Assembly (NCBI RefSeq): GCF_030272615.1
Contig: NC_081412.1
Span: forward strand, 539,921,835-539,985,834
Direction of reading: 5' to 3'
DNA length: 64,000 nt
From: Cryptomeria japonica
Lineage: Eukaryota; Streptophyta; Pinopsida; Cupressales; Cupressaceae
In this document: one piece after another, positions 1-11,913 of the stretch
Numbering within the stretch: position 1 is the stretch's first letter
How the letters are laid out: each line of letters starts with the position of its first letter
Notes under the pieces: model-generated
What the model was told of the DNA's origin: nothing
What the model saw: the letters and a program-made list of their open reading frames with translations, nothing else
Databases searched by the model: none
Program-made: the position numbers and the translations under genes

Positions 1-3000
1 CATGGAAAGGGTAAATGAGATTTTTAAGGGAATTCAATGTTGTGGTGGAACTCTGAGTGAAGATTAAATTGTTTCTAAAGTTCTGAGAGCTTTACCACCA
101 GCTTACAAGATGAAGGCTACTGCAATTAATGAATTGAGAACAATGGCTAATAATTATGTCAGTAGAGATACCTTGATTGGGAAATTATCTTCTTTTGAGC
201 TTGAAGAATTTGGACCTTCTAGATCTATGAAGTCTTAACCTGCTTTTCATGCATCTACATCATCAACCAACAAGCAAGATTGGAGAGCTTTATATGCAAT
301 GTAATTGGATGATATGAAGAGAGAAGATGAATAATTTGAGAAACTTGAAGCTCTATTTGCTAGAAGAGTACCTAAATTACCTGTAGGAAGTAAGTATGAA
401 GGAAAATAACCTTTTAAATGTTTTGCATGTAATAAGATTGGTCATTTTTCATCTAGATGTCCTTAAAGAAATTCAAGATTTGAAGAAAGAGATAGAAGAT
501 ATTTTAAACCTAACCCTAGATATCAGAACAAGTATAAGTACAGGAAAAATAGACAAATCATGCTACATAGCAGATGAGGTAGGTGTGACTGATTTTGATG
601 ATGAACCGGCAGAAGACTCTGCTAGTGGATTTGGCAATGGAAAGGAATGGGTGTTCCTGGTTATCAAGGAAGATATTCCAGCACTAAAAGAGAATGTACC
701 TGAAGAGAAGGCACTTGCTTCTAAAATTGAAGATAAGGATGAATGGGTAATTGACAATGGATTTTCACATCATATGACTGGAGATAAAGGGAAGTTTCTA
801 TCTTTGCAAGAATTTGATGACGGTCTGGTTAGATTTGGAGATGACAAAGCATGTACGATCAAGGGAAAATGAACTATATCATTGGATGGTAAGAACAATA
901 TTGATAATGTTTATTATGTTGAAGGTTTAAGGCATAATATTTTGAGTGTAGGACAATTGGTTGATAAGGGATTTCAATTACAGTTCAAGGATGGAAAATG
1001 CAAAATCATTAATAGATCTGGTTTGGAGATTGCAACTGGTACACATAGAAAAGCTAATGTATTTCATTTGAATTCCGATGAGAAGACATGTTTGATTGCA
1101 CAAATTGATGAGAGTTGGCTATGGCATAAAAGGCTATGTTATGTGAATTTTTATTGCATTGTAAAGATCAGTTCAACTAAGGAAGTTAGAGATATACCTA
1201 GGATTGTGAAGCCCTATAATCCTATATGTAAAGAATGTCAAATGGGTAAACAAGTCAGAACCTCTTTTAAGAGTATACAAGATAAATCTAATGAAGTTAT
1301 TGATCTTATTGATACTTATTTGTGTGGTCCTATTGGAGTTAGAAGTTTTCAAGGTGATAGATATTTTATGCTAATCATTGATGATTATTCTAGAATGATG
1401 TGGGTAACTTTTCTAAGGGAGAAATATGAGGCTTTTGAAAAGTTTAAAATCTTTAAAGCTAAAGTTGAGATAGAGACATGATTGAAGATTAAATGTTTGA
1501 GGTCAGATCATGGTGGAGAATTCACATCTGGTGAGTTTACTAGCTTTTTGTGAGAATCATGGTATAAGGAGATAATTTATTGTTCCCCGGACACCTTAGC
1601 AAAATGGAGTTGTGAAAAGGAAGAACAAAACTATCTTGGATGTTGCTAGAATAATGATGATGGAAGCTATTCTACCTCATATCTACTAGAGAGAAGCAGT
1701 GAGCACAGCGGTTTATACATTCAACAGAGTACATATCAAAGGAGAAACCTATAAGACGCCTTATGAATTATGGTTTGGCAATACACCTACAATTAATTAT
1801 TTCAGAATCTTTGGTAGAAAATGTTATATCAAGAGAGATGATATCATTGACAAATTTGATCCTAGATTTGATGAAGGAAATTTTCTTGGTTATTCAAATG
1901 AAATCAAGGCATATAAATGTTATAACAAGAGATTGTAGATAACTATGGAGAGTGCTAATGTCAAGGTGGACGAGCTAAATAAAGGTCAAATCAGAGTTTA
2001 TGAGCAAGAACCGGAAGTGGAAATGATTATATTTGAAGTGGTAGCACCTTTGCGAGAAAAAAATGTTGAACTAGTTACTCCGACAGTATCATAAAATTCA
2101 ACAGTAACTGAAGAACCGGGAAGAGGAACAGAGAGTAAGAATACTCCTAGGTATGTGAGATTGAATAGTTCAGAAGATAAGATCATTGGGGATAAGAACA
2201 ATGGAGTGATAACAAGAAGGAGATTGGAAACTAATGAGGTATGTTTAATTTCACAAGTTGAACAGGTATCAGTAATTGAAGCATGTAAAGATGAATGTTG
2301 GATAAAAGCTATGGAAGAAGAATTAGATCAGATAGAGAAGAATAACACATGGACTTTAGTTCCCTGGCCTAAAAATAAGAATTTTATTGGAACTAAATGG
2401 GTTTTTAGGAATAAATTGAATGAAGATGGACAAGTTGTAAGGAATAAAGCTAGATTGGTTTGTAAAGGATATTCTTAGAAGGAAGAAATTGATTATGGTG
2501 AAACTTTTGCACCAGTAGCTAGGATTGAAGTTGTAAGATTATTTCTTGCCTATGCTACATATAAAAATTACAAGGTTTATCAAATAGATGTTAAGTGTAC
2601 ATTTTTGAATGGGGATCTTGATGAGGAAGTTTATATTGAGAAACCTGATGGTTTTTCACTATCAGATGATAAAAACATGGTTTGTGGGTTAAGGAAAGAT
2701 TTATATGGATTGAAACGAGCACCTAGAGCTTGGTATGCAAGGTTAGATAAATATCTTTTGAAGCTTGGTTTCACTAAAGGTACAAGATGACAGTAATCTA
2801 TATTATAAAGTCACTGATGATGATATATTGATTATTAAAGTATTTTTTAATGACATCATTTTTGGAGGTGAAGATAAGTTGTGCATGGAATTTTTTTTAA
2901 ATATGGAGAAAGAATTTGAAATGTCTATGATTGGAGAAATGAAATTTTTCTTAGGTGTGTAGATTACTCAAACTAATAAAGGTATTTTCATATCTCAAAC

Positions 3001-3892
3001 TAAGTATGCTAGGGAATTGTTAAAGAAATTTGGTATGGTAGATTCTAAACCGGTAAGTACTCCTATGGTTACAAGTGATAAATTGTTAAGGAAAGATGTT
3101 TCTGCACCGGTAAATCCTACAAGATACAAATATATGATTGGAGGTCTAATATATTTGACTCGGACTAGGCCTGACATAATGAATGATCTTTGTATTGCAT
3201 CTAGATTTCAAAGTGATCCCAGAGAAAATCATCAAAGTGCGGTGAAAAGAATTTTTAGATACTTGCAAGGTACATCTGAATATGGTTTATGGTACCCTAA
3301 GGATGGTGACTTTACTTTATGTGCATATACAGATGCAGATTGGACTGGAGATGTTGATGACCAAAAAAATACTTTTGGTGGAGCTTTATTTCTTGGAAAG
3401 AAGTTGGTTTCATGGACCATCAAGAAACAATCATGTACTTCTTAATCTATTGCTGAAGTTGAGTATGTTGATGCTGCTACTAATTGTACACAAGTTCTAT
3501 GGATGAAGAAAATGTTAAAGGATATCAAAATGCATTGCACTGGACCAATAGTTATTCACTATGATAACTCTGCTACTATTGACATATCAAAGAATCCAGT
3601 ATTTCACTCTAAGACAAAGCACATATCTATCAAGTATAACTTTTTGAAGGAGAAGGTGGAAGAAAATTAGATTAGACTGGTTTATGTGAACACTAAAGAA
3701 CAAATTGTAGATATTTTCACTAAACCTTTTCCTAAAGAATCTTTTGAGTACCTGAAAGACAGATTAGGGGTTTTTGCCCCTCTGGCAGAGAACTATTTGA
3801 TGTTATTTGGCATTAGTCCAATATGCATTATCAAATATATAATTCATTATGGCATTGACTTGGGGATGCTACTGCTCAAGGAGAGTAGTTAG
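1..3892 (+). pseudogene. gag-pol polyprotein pseudogene of copia element A
   Basis: A broken polyprotein that once supplied capsid, protease, integrase and reverse transcriptase/RNase H. A CCHC zinc knuckle (CFACNKIGHFSSRC) is at 419-460. The protease site reads DNGFSHHMTG near 750, where Asp-Ser-Gly would be usual. Integrase follows at about 1110-1650; its first catalytic block reads DTYLCGP, with Tyr where Asp is usual, and LRSDHGGEF is at about 1498. Reverse transcriptase covers about 2290-2960 and has FNDIIFGG at the active-site loop, so the first Asp of the usual V-D-D is Asn. RNase H runs from about 3300. There are more than ten in-frame stops (for example 2476-2478 and 3664-3669) and several frame changes. 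The frame ends with a tail after the block LADIFTKPLP-like at about 3700. Confidence 0.9.
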
Positions 3893-4195
3893 CTTTGTGA
3901 TTCAGTGGTTTTTGTTTTTTCTTTGATATTTTTGTCAAATTTTTGGCATTGATGTAAAAGGAGGAGAGATATTGATGTGAAAACTTAAGAAGTTGTATAC
4001 ATTAGGGGGAGAGATATATGTGTAATACAGAGCTTTACAGAGATATCATTCACAAGGGGAGTTTGGTCTTTGTTTTAGAACTCCATTGCTATATCTTTAT
4101 GTGGTAGATTGTTGGTTGTCTTCTATTAGGGGGAGACTTGTTTGGCATTTCTTTGGCACTTGGATATTTTTCACATCTAGTGTTCCCATCAATGC

Positions 4196-4208
4196 AAAAG
4201 AGGGAGAT
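4196..4208 (+). other. polypurine tract of element A
   Basis: AAAAGAGGGAGAT lies directly before the TGTTGG start of the LTR. The preceding CCATCAATGC is also found before the tracts of elements C (30,782) and D (49,102). It primes plus-strand DNA synthesis in LTR elements. Confidence 0.8.
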
Positions 4209-5299
4209 TGTTGGCCATTTGGAGGACTTGATTTTGTGTTGCATTGTTGTTTTGTCATTGATGTCAACACTAGCTATTTTGGATGTTTTATCAACACCCT
4301 TCTGGTCCCGACAGGTTGTTTGGTTTCTGGTTGGATTGGATCCGACATGATCTGGTAGGCTCTGAAAGCTTGGTTTGTGGTTCTGGCGAGGGTTTCACCA
4401 GCAGATCTTTAATGAAGATCTTTGATGATATGCATAAGTGGTTTTGGTGTGGCTTCTGGTGGAGATTCAGGATACTGATGGTGATCATGTTCAAGACTTA
4501 GTTGATTGGGATTATTGATTTGGTGTGTATGGACCTATACCGAGTCTCGATGTATCTAGGTTATGGACCGACTTAATGTAACATGTGGATTGGACCTCCG
4601 GATGTGTTTCGAGATGTCTTATGGGTTGGATATTATTTGTGTGGTCTCTAGCTGATATGTTTTGTAATTATGTAATTGGTTTATTGTCTAGTGGTTGACC
4701 TTATTATTTCTGGTCAAGGGTTTGTATATATATGATGTAAGCTCTCATTGTAGATTATCATGAAATGGGATATGGATATGTAAGGAGAAAATAATGTAAT
4801 AATCATTCAGGTAGAGGATTTGGTCAATCATTGGTGATCGAGTTGGGTTTATGTAAGAGGATTTAGTCCTCTTGTATTAAGCTTAACTAGAACTATATTT
4901 AGGCATAGGAGATGCTATCTTGACAGCTCACTCATTTCTCTAGATTGAAGTCTGGATTTCTATGTAGTTAGTGAGACTCCTTTTGTAATGAGCAATGCAC
5001 TCTAGGTTGTTGGCCTTCCTGCAAGTTCAAGCCCCTTAATTATAATTCATATACTTACTGCATAAGTATTATCTGACTATGGGTAGGCTTCCCACTGTGG
5101 TTTTTCCCTTTACCAGGTTTTCCACATACAAATCTTGGTGTCATGTGGATGGTATTTATTCTCTGATTGTTGCTCATGCTTAATTGGTTTAACTGCTATT
5201 TCGGTATTTGGTTTAAGAATTCTAGTATTAAAGTTTTTATTGCTTAAGGTTCTGGTAATCTAAGACAACTGATTCACCCCCCGGCCCCTCTCAGTTGTC
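4209..5299 (+). repeat. 3' LTR of copia element A
   Basis: Starts TGTTGG and contains TTTTGTCATTGATGTCAACAC like the LTR of D. Further shared blocks are a TATA-rich stretch (TATATATATGA near 4725), CCCACTGTGGTTTTTCCC at about 5092 followed by a TTTCCACAT block, and the terminal hairpin GACAACTGATTCACC...CTCAGTTGTC at 5266-5299. The exact terminus is not clear, because the ACA that ends D's LTR is missing. Confidence 0.75.
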
Positions 5300-5715
5300 T
5301 TTTGGTTATTTGAATTGTCTAAAAATTTCTTTAGTGATAAATAAGTTCCATTTTAGTGCAAATAGCTATGTATTAAATTTTTTATTTTGTCTTTTAACTT
5401 TCTTATTCATTTCCCACCTTGTCCCTCTACTTACATGTCTTGTTTTTTGTGCTTTATGTGCTCATTCCCCATACTAAATTTTATTTACATTTTTAGATTC
5501 CCCCACTTGGGGGATATTCATCATTTTACTTATCTTGTGTCTAAACCTTTACACATTTCTTATTATCATTAATTTCTATAGGTTTTTTACCTTTAATTTT
5601 CATTCTATTATCTCTTCAACCTACGTCATGTTATGCATCCTTATGCTTTCTTTATCTCTTAAAAAATTTCCTTTATCACTTTCTTTTCTCATGTCACCAT
5701 ATTACCAATAGAAAA
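5300..5715. other. gene-free AT- and pyrimidine-rich stretch
   Basis: I see no gene or strong repeat here. The sequence is TTT/CTT-rich and separates LTR A from the minus-strand LTR block at 5716. Confidence 0.5.
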
Positions 5716-6199
5716 TGTTGAACACTATCAGATTTTGATAGGAGGGAGGGGGTGGGAATCAACATTCACAAAAACACAAACAATATTAACCTTTCTAGTT
5801 AACATTCATTCTATATACTTTATGCATGAAATTAAACAACTGAAACCACAAAAGCAATCAAAAAATAACACCAATATTTTTATGCAAAAAACCCAAACAA
5901 AGAAAAAACATAGTGAGAATTGCCTCACTATATAAATAACTAAGTTACAATGTCTAGACCAAAGGCCAAGGAGCTCACTGCCCCTATGATGACTTTCAAA
6001 GGTAAGATGCATTGTAACCTTAGAGAAAGATACAAAGGAGACTTGCAAAAACTAAAGATCATGTTACAAGCTAGGGTTATCGTTGCACCAAAAGATCCAC
6101 CTGTCAATGCCTGATACAACCACTAGACTTATAGAATCCATAGGATGTTGTTAAACCATATCGTGAATCCCCACAAGGGATGCTGGCCCAGTGCCAACA
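5716..6199 (-). repeat. LTR-like block, minus orientation, about 484 bp
   Basis: Bounded by TGTTGAACAC and GTGCCAACA, so it has TG...CA ends. Read on the minus strand it begins TGTTGGCACTGGGCC directly after a purine tract (6200-6210) and ends with a CACCCCC-rich segment and ...GTTCAACA. A weak primer-site remnant (TTGGTAATATGG) follows. A CCCCTA/GAGCTC/GGCC block like that of the other copia LTRs is present. It differs in sequence from the block at 6268-7787, so the two are not a normal LTR pair. Confidence 0.55.
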
Positions 6200-6267
6200 A
6201 TCCCCCTCCTAGCGTCACTTGCCATGGCCTGTGTGATTTAAACCTGTGACCAAGCTCTAATACCACT
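6200..6267 (-). other. minus-strand primer site and purine tract only ~45 bp apart
   Basis: On the minus strand, TGGTATTAGAGC (6254-6265) follows the end of the LTR at 6268 and matches the tRNA-iMet primer site. About 45 bp further on comes AGGAGGGGGAT (6200-6210), followed at once by another TGTTGG start. There is essentially no room for an internal region. Confidence 0.65.
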
Positions 6268-7787
6268 TGTTATAATCAAAGATCACTGAAAGCGGGGGGT
6301 GAATCAGTGATCTACCAGAAGTTATAACCATAAAATTATTCTTTATCCATCGGTTAACAATGCATAACAAAAAATAAGATAAACATGAAACAAAGAATAC
6401 ACAAATCCACAACACTAGAATTTTTGCATGGAAACCCGAAAAGGGAAAAACCACGGTGGGGTTGGAACCCACAATATTCATATACTATGGCCAAAAGTAC
6501 ATAAATATTATATAGGTGGGGAATGCACTTGTTTTTAGGCTCTCTACCTAGAGCTCATTGCTCAAATATATTTTCCCAGAAGGATACAACCTTCAGGGAA
6601 GTCTCACTGACTTACAATTTCCTTACATTGAGGAAATACAATGAAATGAACTCTTGATTAGCATCTGACTATGCAAGAATGAGTTTTGGTTAAGCTTTGA
6701 ATCTCTGAGTGTCTTCACTTTGCTGAATACTCTTCTTGTCTCAGTCAGCTATCGAATTGAATGTGGACATGAAAATATGCTTAATTGCACTAAAACTAAT
6801 CACCACACCTCTAACATCCTGAAAATCAATTGTCAAATCAATCTTATATAACTGGTCTTATCACAAAAGCAATCACCTTCAAGTCTTCTTCAATAAGTGT
6901 AACATGCAGATTAAGTCGACTTTAATCTTGAACAAAATATAGCACCAAACCAAAAGATTATAATCACACACTTCCTAAAGGTCTTCCCAATCACCGAGAT
7001 CACAAAAATAATCACCAGAAACACTGCAATCATCAAAGATCATTCTAGATCAAAGCATTACTGAAATACCATGTTTTACCGGATAACTACCTATCGGTTA
7101 CCTCCATCTTCTAGATAAGCTAAATCGTGAATACTGGATCAAACCACCACAAAGAGTTGCCATAAATGATATCCCTAGACAAATATGCAACTACTAGAAG
7201 TCATTTGAAATCACCAGATGAGTGTCAATTTCCAACATATCACTTCTTCAAGGCAAGATACATTACTCCAGATACAAAGATATTAATAGGGTTGAACTAT
7301 AGAGAACCACATCTACTATAATGTTGATCACAATTCACAATTCAAAACATTATTGAATCTGTCTTCATCTCTGCTCTATAACACTTTTGGAACATTATAT
7401 TGATTCACATGTACTTCTCACAATACATACAAGTTTTCTATTATTCTCCATAATGATTCCACCCCTTTATATATGAATGAGATTCTCAAAGAAACCGATT
7501 ACATTGGCATAATTAGGTGTAACATGTGAATACCAAATGGTCGGCATAAATAAAACTCCAATGCATATCCAAAATAAAAAATGAGATGTGTGAGGATTCA
7601 CACCATGTTAACTCACCTCCTACTCCATGCTAAATCATTTTTTATGGATCCACATGCAATCGTATGGACCAAAATATTATAGGTCAAGTGCAAAAGATAA
7701 AACTATCAAAGCATGCCATCATAAATTTACTCCATCTTTCATAAGGATCATTAAGAATAGTTATGGGTGCCTAGAATAACATCAACA
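6268..7787 (-). repeat. copia-type LTR, minus orientation, about 1.52 kb
   Basis: TG/CA-bounded (TGTTATAATC at 6268, ATCAACA ending at 7787) and immediately followed on the minus strand by a primer site. It contains the block GGGAAAAACCACGGTGGGG at about 6445, the reverse complement of the motif shared by the LTRs of A, C and D, and the GGGGGGTGAATCAGTGATC terminal segment. It may be the 5' LTR of a minus-strand element or a solo LTR that kept a short internal remnant. No convincing 5-bp target duplication was seen. Confidence 0.65.
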
Positions 7788-7882
7788 AACACTATTAACA
7801 CTGAATAACTAAATCACATCACTGGAATACTAGTAGGTATAGGAACATAATTGGTGCAAGGGCACTTAGCCAATTTTTGGTG
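7788..7882. other. short spacer
   Basis: No feature recognised between the LTR block and the repeat that starts at about 7883. Confidence 0.3.
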
Positions 7883-9480
7883 TGTTGATTCCAGGAGATT
7901 GCAATCATGTTGTTTTGGTTTGTAATAAGGTCAAGAGGTCTTTGAATAAGTGCTCAAAAGTTGTAAGGACTCTAAGAGTTACTGTTTGGCCAATTTTGGG
8001 CATATGAGCTCTTAAGGGTGCCAGGTAGAGCACTTAGTAGAATAAGTTGTTATTGAGTTAGAATAGGTTGTCTTGATATTGTTTAGAGGTTTTTAAGGTC
8101 ATTTTAATCATTTGGAAGTGACCTAGGTTGGATTTGAGCAAAGTTGCTCACCTATGTAAAAGTTGTCAAAGTTGCAAAAGTTGATCATTGCAACTTTGCA
8201 ACATTTGCACTTTCAAACACCAATTGCTAGTTGGTTGTCATTTTCAGTTAAAAGAATTTGCAACCAACCCAAGGCCGATATAAGGCTTGCGAAAACTGAT
8301 GAGAATGGTTGGTTGAAGAACTGAATCAAAGAGAGCAAGTCTAGCCTTTCCAAAACTAAGTTTCCATCGAGTATTGTGATTCTTGACTGGTTTTGTACAG
8401 CCTGTACGGACTTCCAAGCCTAGAACAAGGTATGGACTAATTGTGCAGTGTCATATCTTTCATTTTTTGGTGGTTTGAAGTTTTGAAGTGTTGTAGGTTG
8501 CAAGTTATTGGCATTTTGGTGCAGTGGGTCCTAAAGACCCAAAAACCAGGGTTTGAGGACTCTATGGCCCCTACCTAGAATTCCATGGTGGATTTCCATA
8601 CTAAAACCTTATGGAATGTTAGGTGGACTTGTGTATTGTGATTTATTTTTGGTTTTAATGCAGGGGAGGCTAAACTTCAGATTTGCCACCATACCCTAGG
8701 CTTGGCACGTTGAGTTGGCAAGCATTGGGGATTGTGGACAACAGGCCCTAGTTGGGTAAATCCAGTGGATGGAATTGAGACAAGGTTGGATTGGATGTCC
8801 TCATGGATGTACAAACTTGAAAAAATCATCAAAATCCTTAAGTAATTGGACTGGTGAAGACATACAAGCAAATCCCTATTTTGTAGGCTTAAAAGGAGGG
8901 AATTAAGCCTAGTAAGGGTTAGGATGGTTAGTGATCAAACCCATGTCCAATTTTGTGATATTGTATGAAGCTTCCAAAAGGGTATCTGAAAAGATAAAGA
9001 GTTCATAAGGGTGTTCAGGACTTCTGACAGATAATTGCAAAATACCTCACAGGTAGGGCTAATTGTACTAGGTCTCCTAGTAGGCCTAAGAGCAGCTCGG
9101 CCCTAAAGCTTGGAATCAGTAAACACCAAAGTCCTAAATGAAGGGATATTATTGGAAAACTAAGGAAAATCCTCCCTAAGTGTGCTGGTTATGTGTGAGT
9201 GAAGATCTTATAGTAGAGGGGGTTGGCTCTTGGTTAAGGTGTGAGAAGGTGTTGGGAAAGGAAGGTCTTTATTAAGGAGTGTTGGACACTCCCAAAACAA
9301 GAGGTGGTCACCTTAGTCTAATGACTTTGGGAAGGTTAGTAAGATTGGTCCCTAAAACCCTTGGAGGGTTGGAAAGTGTGGAACCATTGGATGGTTCAAG
9401 AAATAGCTTGAAAAGACATCAAGAGTAAGACCTATTAGGAGACCCTAACCACTCTACATCAATAATGCATTCTTGTACAT
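7883..9480 (+). repeat. old dispersed repeat, copy 1
   Basis: Colinear with 22,694-24,080: both start TGTTGAT, then share AAAAGTTG/GCAACTTT-type motifs, GGTTGGTT with CAACCAAC, a CTGTACGGACTT / AGTACGGACCTG pair, an ATTATTGGAAA block, AGGGCTAATTGTA and ACCATTGGATGG near the end. No reading frame longer than a few tens of codons is supported. It is probably an old LTR or short non-autonomous element; the ends are approximate. Confidence 0.45.
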
Positions 9481-9566
9481 TGACTCTAGAAATTCATACT
9501 TGACTAAAAATCAATTGTAGATCCTATAAACTATCATCAAAGAACCAAAAAATTTAGAATACATCA

Positions 9567-10187
9567 TTAAAATATTTTTGGAGCAACCAAAAAATAGATC
9601 GCACATCCAGATAACCATAGTGAAATCTCATTGTAACTATACTTTACCAAACCACGGACTGTAACTAAAACACTCATTGGGATCAACACATTTGACATCG
9701 ATGACAACAAGAACACATATTTGCAATAAAAGACATTCTTATTCTTTCCATAATGTTTAATTATGATCCTATGATTTATCATATATGATATCATGTTTAT
9801 TACATTTAACATACATATGGACCATATACATATGATGCCATGCTCTCTTCTTTTTAAATTTTGATTTTGTTCTACGTTGACCAATCTTATTCTTGCATGG
9901 GTTAAAAAGGAAAGAATTGGAGAGGTAATCCATTTAATATTTATTATTTTCAAAATATTTGTAATATCAAGGGAAGAATTAGATATTAAAATTATCATTT
10001 GTGGAGCTCTTAATTGGTATTGAGATTTGTGCCCTTTGGTGTCATGTAGCAAGAAGCTCAAAATAAAAAATTGAAAGGTCTTTGGGGGAACTCGATGATT
10101 GCTAACTAAACAATCATGAATCCCAATAGGAATTGGACTTTTTATGGTTATAAATATGGTGAGATTGACCTTTGAAAGATGTTTCAA
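9567..10187 (-). CDS. open frame of 206 codons, probably not a gene
   Basis: An uninterrupted minus-strand frame with a start codon, rich in Ile, Asn, Lys and Ser, as expected by chance in AT-rich DNA. No domain, signal peptide or known family motif was recognised. It lies between the old repeat and the gypsy LTR at 10,445 and has no visible promoter or splice pattern. It could be a remnant of an unrecognised element. It is reported because of its length only. Confidence 0.12.
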   Translation of the reverse strand: MKHLSKVNLTIFITIKSPIPIGIHDCLVSNHRVPPKTFQFFILSFLLHDTKGHKSQYQLRAPQMIILISNSSLDITNILKIINIKWITSPILSFLTHARIRLVNVEQNQNLKRREHGIICIWSICMLNVINMISYMINHRIIIKHYGKNKNVFYCKYVFLLSSMSNVLIPMSVLVTVRGLVKYSYNEISLWLSGCAIYFLVAPKIF

Positions 10188-10444
10188 TTATTACCTCTTC
10201 TCTCATATTTTGTAGATTTGCAAACAACTTATTCACTGGATAAAAACTTGTTAAAGGAGAAGGCTTGTAGATAAAATAGAGAGTGAAAACCATTTGTTTG
10301 TAGAGTTCATTCTCATCTACCTATTACATTTGGACTAAAAGAATTTTTTTAATATTAATTAGCTTATTTTTCTCAGTGTGTAGTTTTTATTCACATGTGT
10401 TGATTTGGGAGTTCTTCAAGCATAATTATGTAATTTGTTGTTAA

Positions 10445-11380
10445 TGTAGACACCTAAAATTGTCCTAGCCTAATTAAATAATATTTTATTTATTTAATTA
10501 TTTTATCCTAAGTATTTCATTAATTAAATAGATTTTTATTTAATTAATTCATTCATTCATCCTCTTCTACCCTTTCCCCATTTAAGTAAATATTTTTATA
10601 TATTTAAAGTATCCTTTCCCTAAATTAAATAGATATTATATTTATTTAATTATCCTCACCTCTTATATTAATTAAATAAATATTTTTTTATTTAATTGAT
10701 TTATTAGTTTTTTCCTTCCATGACACTTGTGATTCATCTCTTAATTTACCATTATCCACCTCCCTAATATTTTCCTATTTTCTATACCTACCCTCTAATC
10801 AGAGCTGACCATTTATCCTTCCACCTCTTAATCCTAGCCCTCCATTTCTAGGGTGTTCTTTTTAAAAGATACCTATTTCCCTCTCTTCCATATCAATCAA
10901 TCAAGTGAAGTACCTACATTATGTTGAATTGCATACACAACCACAATCTATTCTCTATTGAGGTCTTGTGCACATACAAATCCTAGAGAAACCATAATAT
11001 CAAAGCAAGATCAATGGAGATAGGAAAAAATGGAGATCAAACCCTATTGAGCATGTGAAGCTATAATTTCATATTTGTTATTTTCATATTGGTTCTTCAT
11101 TGGTGTATGGTTCATTGATTATAGAACTAGGTTTTATGTGGTTGAATCTTCTTCGGTTTTATAATTCTAATCTCCAATTCCATTGTATAAATTTTGGAAC
11201 GCCCGATGGAACATGGAATTATATAAGATTTGTATTTGGCAAGTTTTTATAACCCTATAGTTCTATTTTATACAAAAAATTTGGAGACTAACCTTGTGTA
11301 GCTAGGGTTTTGGAAAGATTTAATCATATTTCAAAAAAAATTGTCAATTTATGCACAAAATGTATTCTATAGATTAGAAA
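10445..11380 (+). repeat. presumed 5' LTR of gypsy element F
   Basis: Starts TGTAGACACC, a common start for plant gypsy LTRs, and continues with alternating TTTAATTAATT blocks. It ends before the primer-site match at 11,381. The 3' end is uncertain, because a 305-bp tandem duplication begins inside it at about 11,304. Confidence 0.45.
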
Positions 11381-11913
11381 TGGTATCAGGAGTTCTCAAT
11401 CCAAAAATCGGATTTTTTGGATCAGTTTTAAATTATTTATAAAAAAGTTGTGATTTTTCATTAAAAATAATTAATTTTGAGAGTAAATTAGAATTTTTTT
11501 TGGATTTTCTTATATTTGTAGAAAGAACTCAAAATTATAGATGGGGTATATTCTTTGCGCTTTTAATTTTGATGAAAAATAGTTCATGAAGAATTGGATC
11601 TTTGAAAATCAGGGTTTTGAAATGATTTGATCATATCTCACAAACAATTGTGAAGTTCTGTACAAAATGTTTTTGGATAGTTTAGAATGTTATCAAGAGT
11701 TTGTATTCTAAAAATCCAATTTTTTGGATTAGTTTTGAATTATTTATGATTTTTTTATATGTTTCATAAAAAACTTAATTTTGGGAGTAAATTGATCAAT
11801 TTTTTGGATTTTCTTATATTTTGGGAAATATATTTGAATTATAGAGGGGGTCTATTCTTTGTGCTTTTAATTTTAATAAAAAATAATTTGTGAAAAAATA
11901 GATCTTTAAAAAT
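11304..11913 (+). repeat. tandem duplication, two ~305-bp units
   Basis: The landmark AGGGTTTT recurs at 11,304, 11,611 and 11,914. Unit 1 and unit 2 agree through GATTTRATCATAT, GTACAAAATGT, GGATTTTCTTATATTT and TATTCTTTGYGCTTTTAATTTT. Each unit contains one primer-site-like sequence: TGGTATCAGGAGTT in unit 1 and the decayed TGTTATCAAGAGTT in unit 2. Confidence 0.75.
11381..11394 (+). other. primer binding site, gypsy element F
   Basis: TGGTATCAGGAGTT matches the tRNA-iMet-type primer site of plant LTR elements in its first nine bases. It begins minus-strand DNA synthesis in such elements. Confidence 0.5.

Larger units (their letters stand above)
1..5299 (+). mobile_element. Ty1/copia retrotransposon A, decayed, left-truncated by the window
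   Basis: The order is gag, protease, integrase, reverse transcriptase, RNase H, purine tract and LTR, which is the Ty1/copia order. The sequence is clearly the same family as element D at 43,542-50,195: the first bases match D's gag at about 45,041, and every later block is colinear. Element A has many nonsense codons and frame changes, so it is an old copy. The 5' LTR and primer site lie left of the window, so no target duplication can be checked. The right LTR end is uncertain by some tens of bases. Confidence 0.9.
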
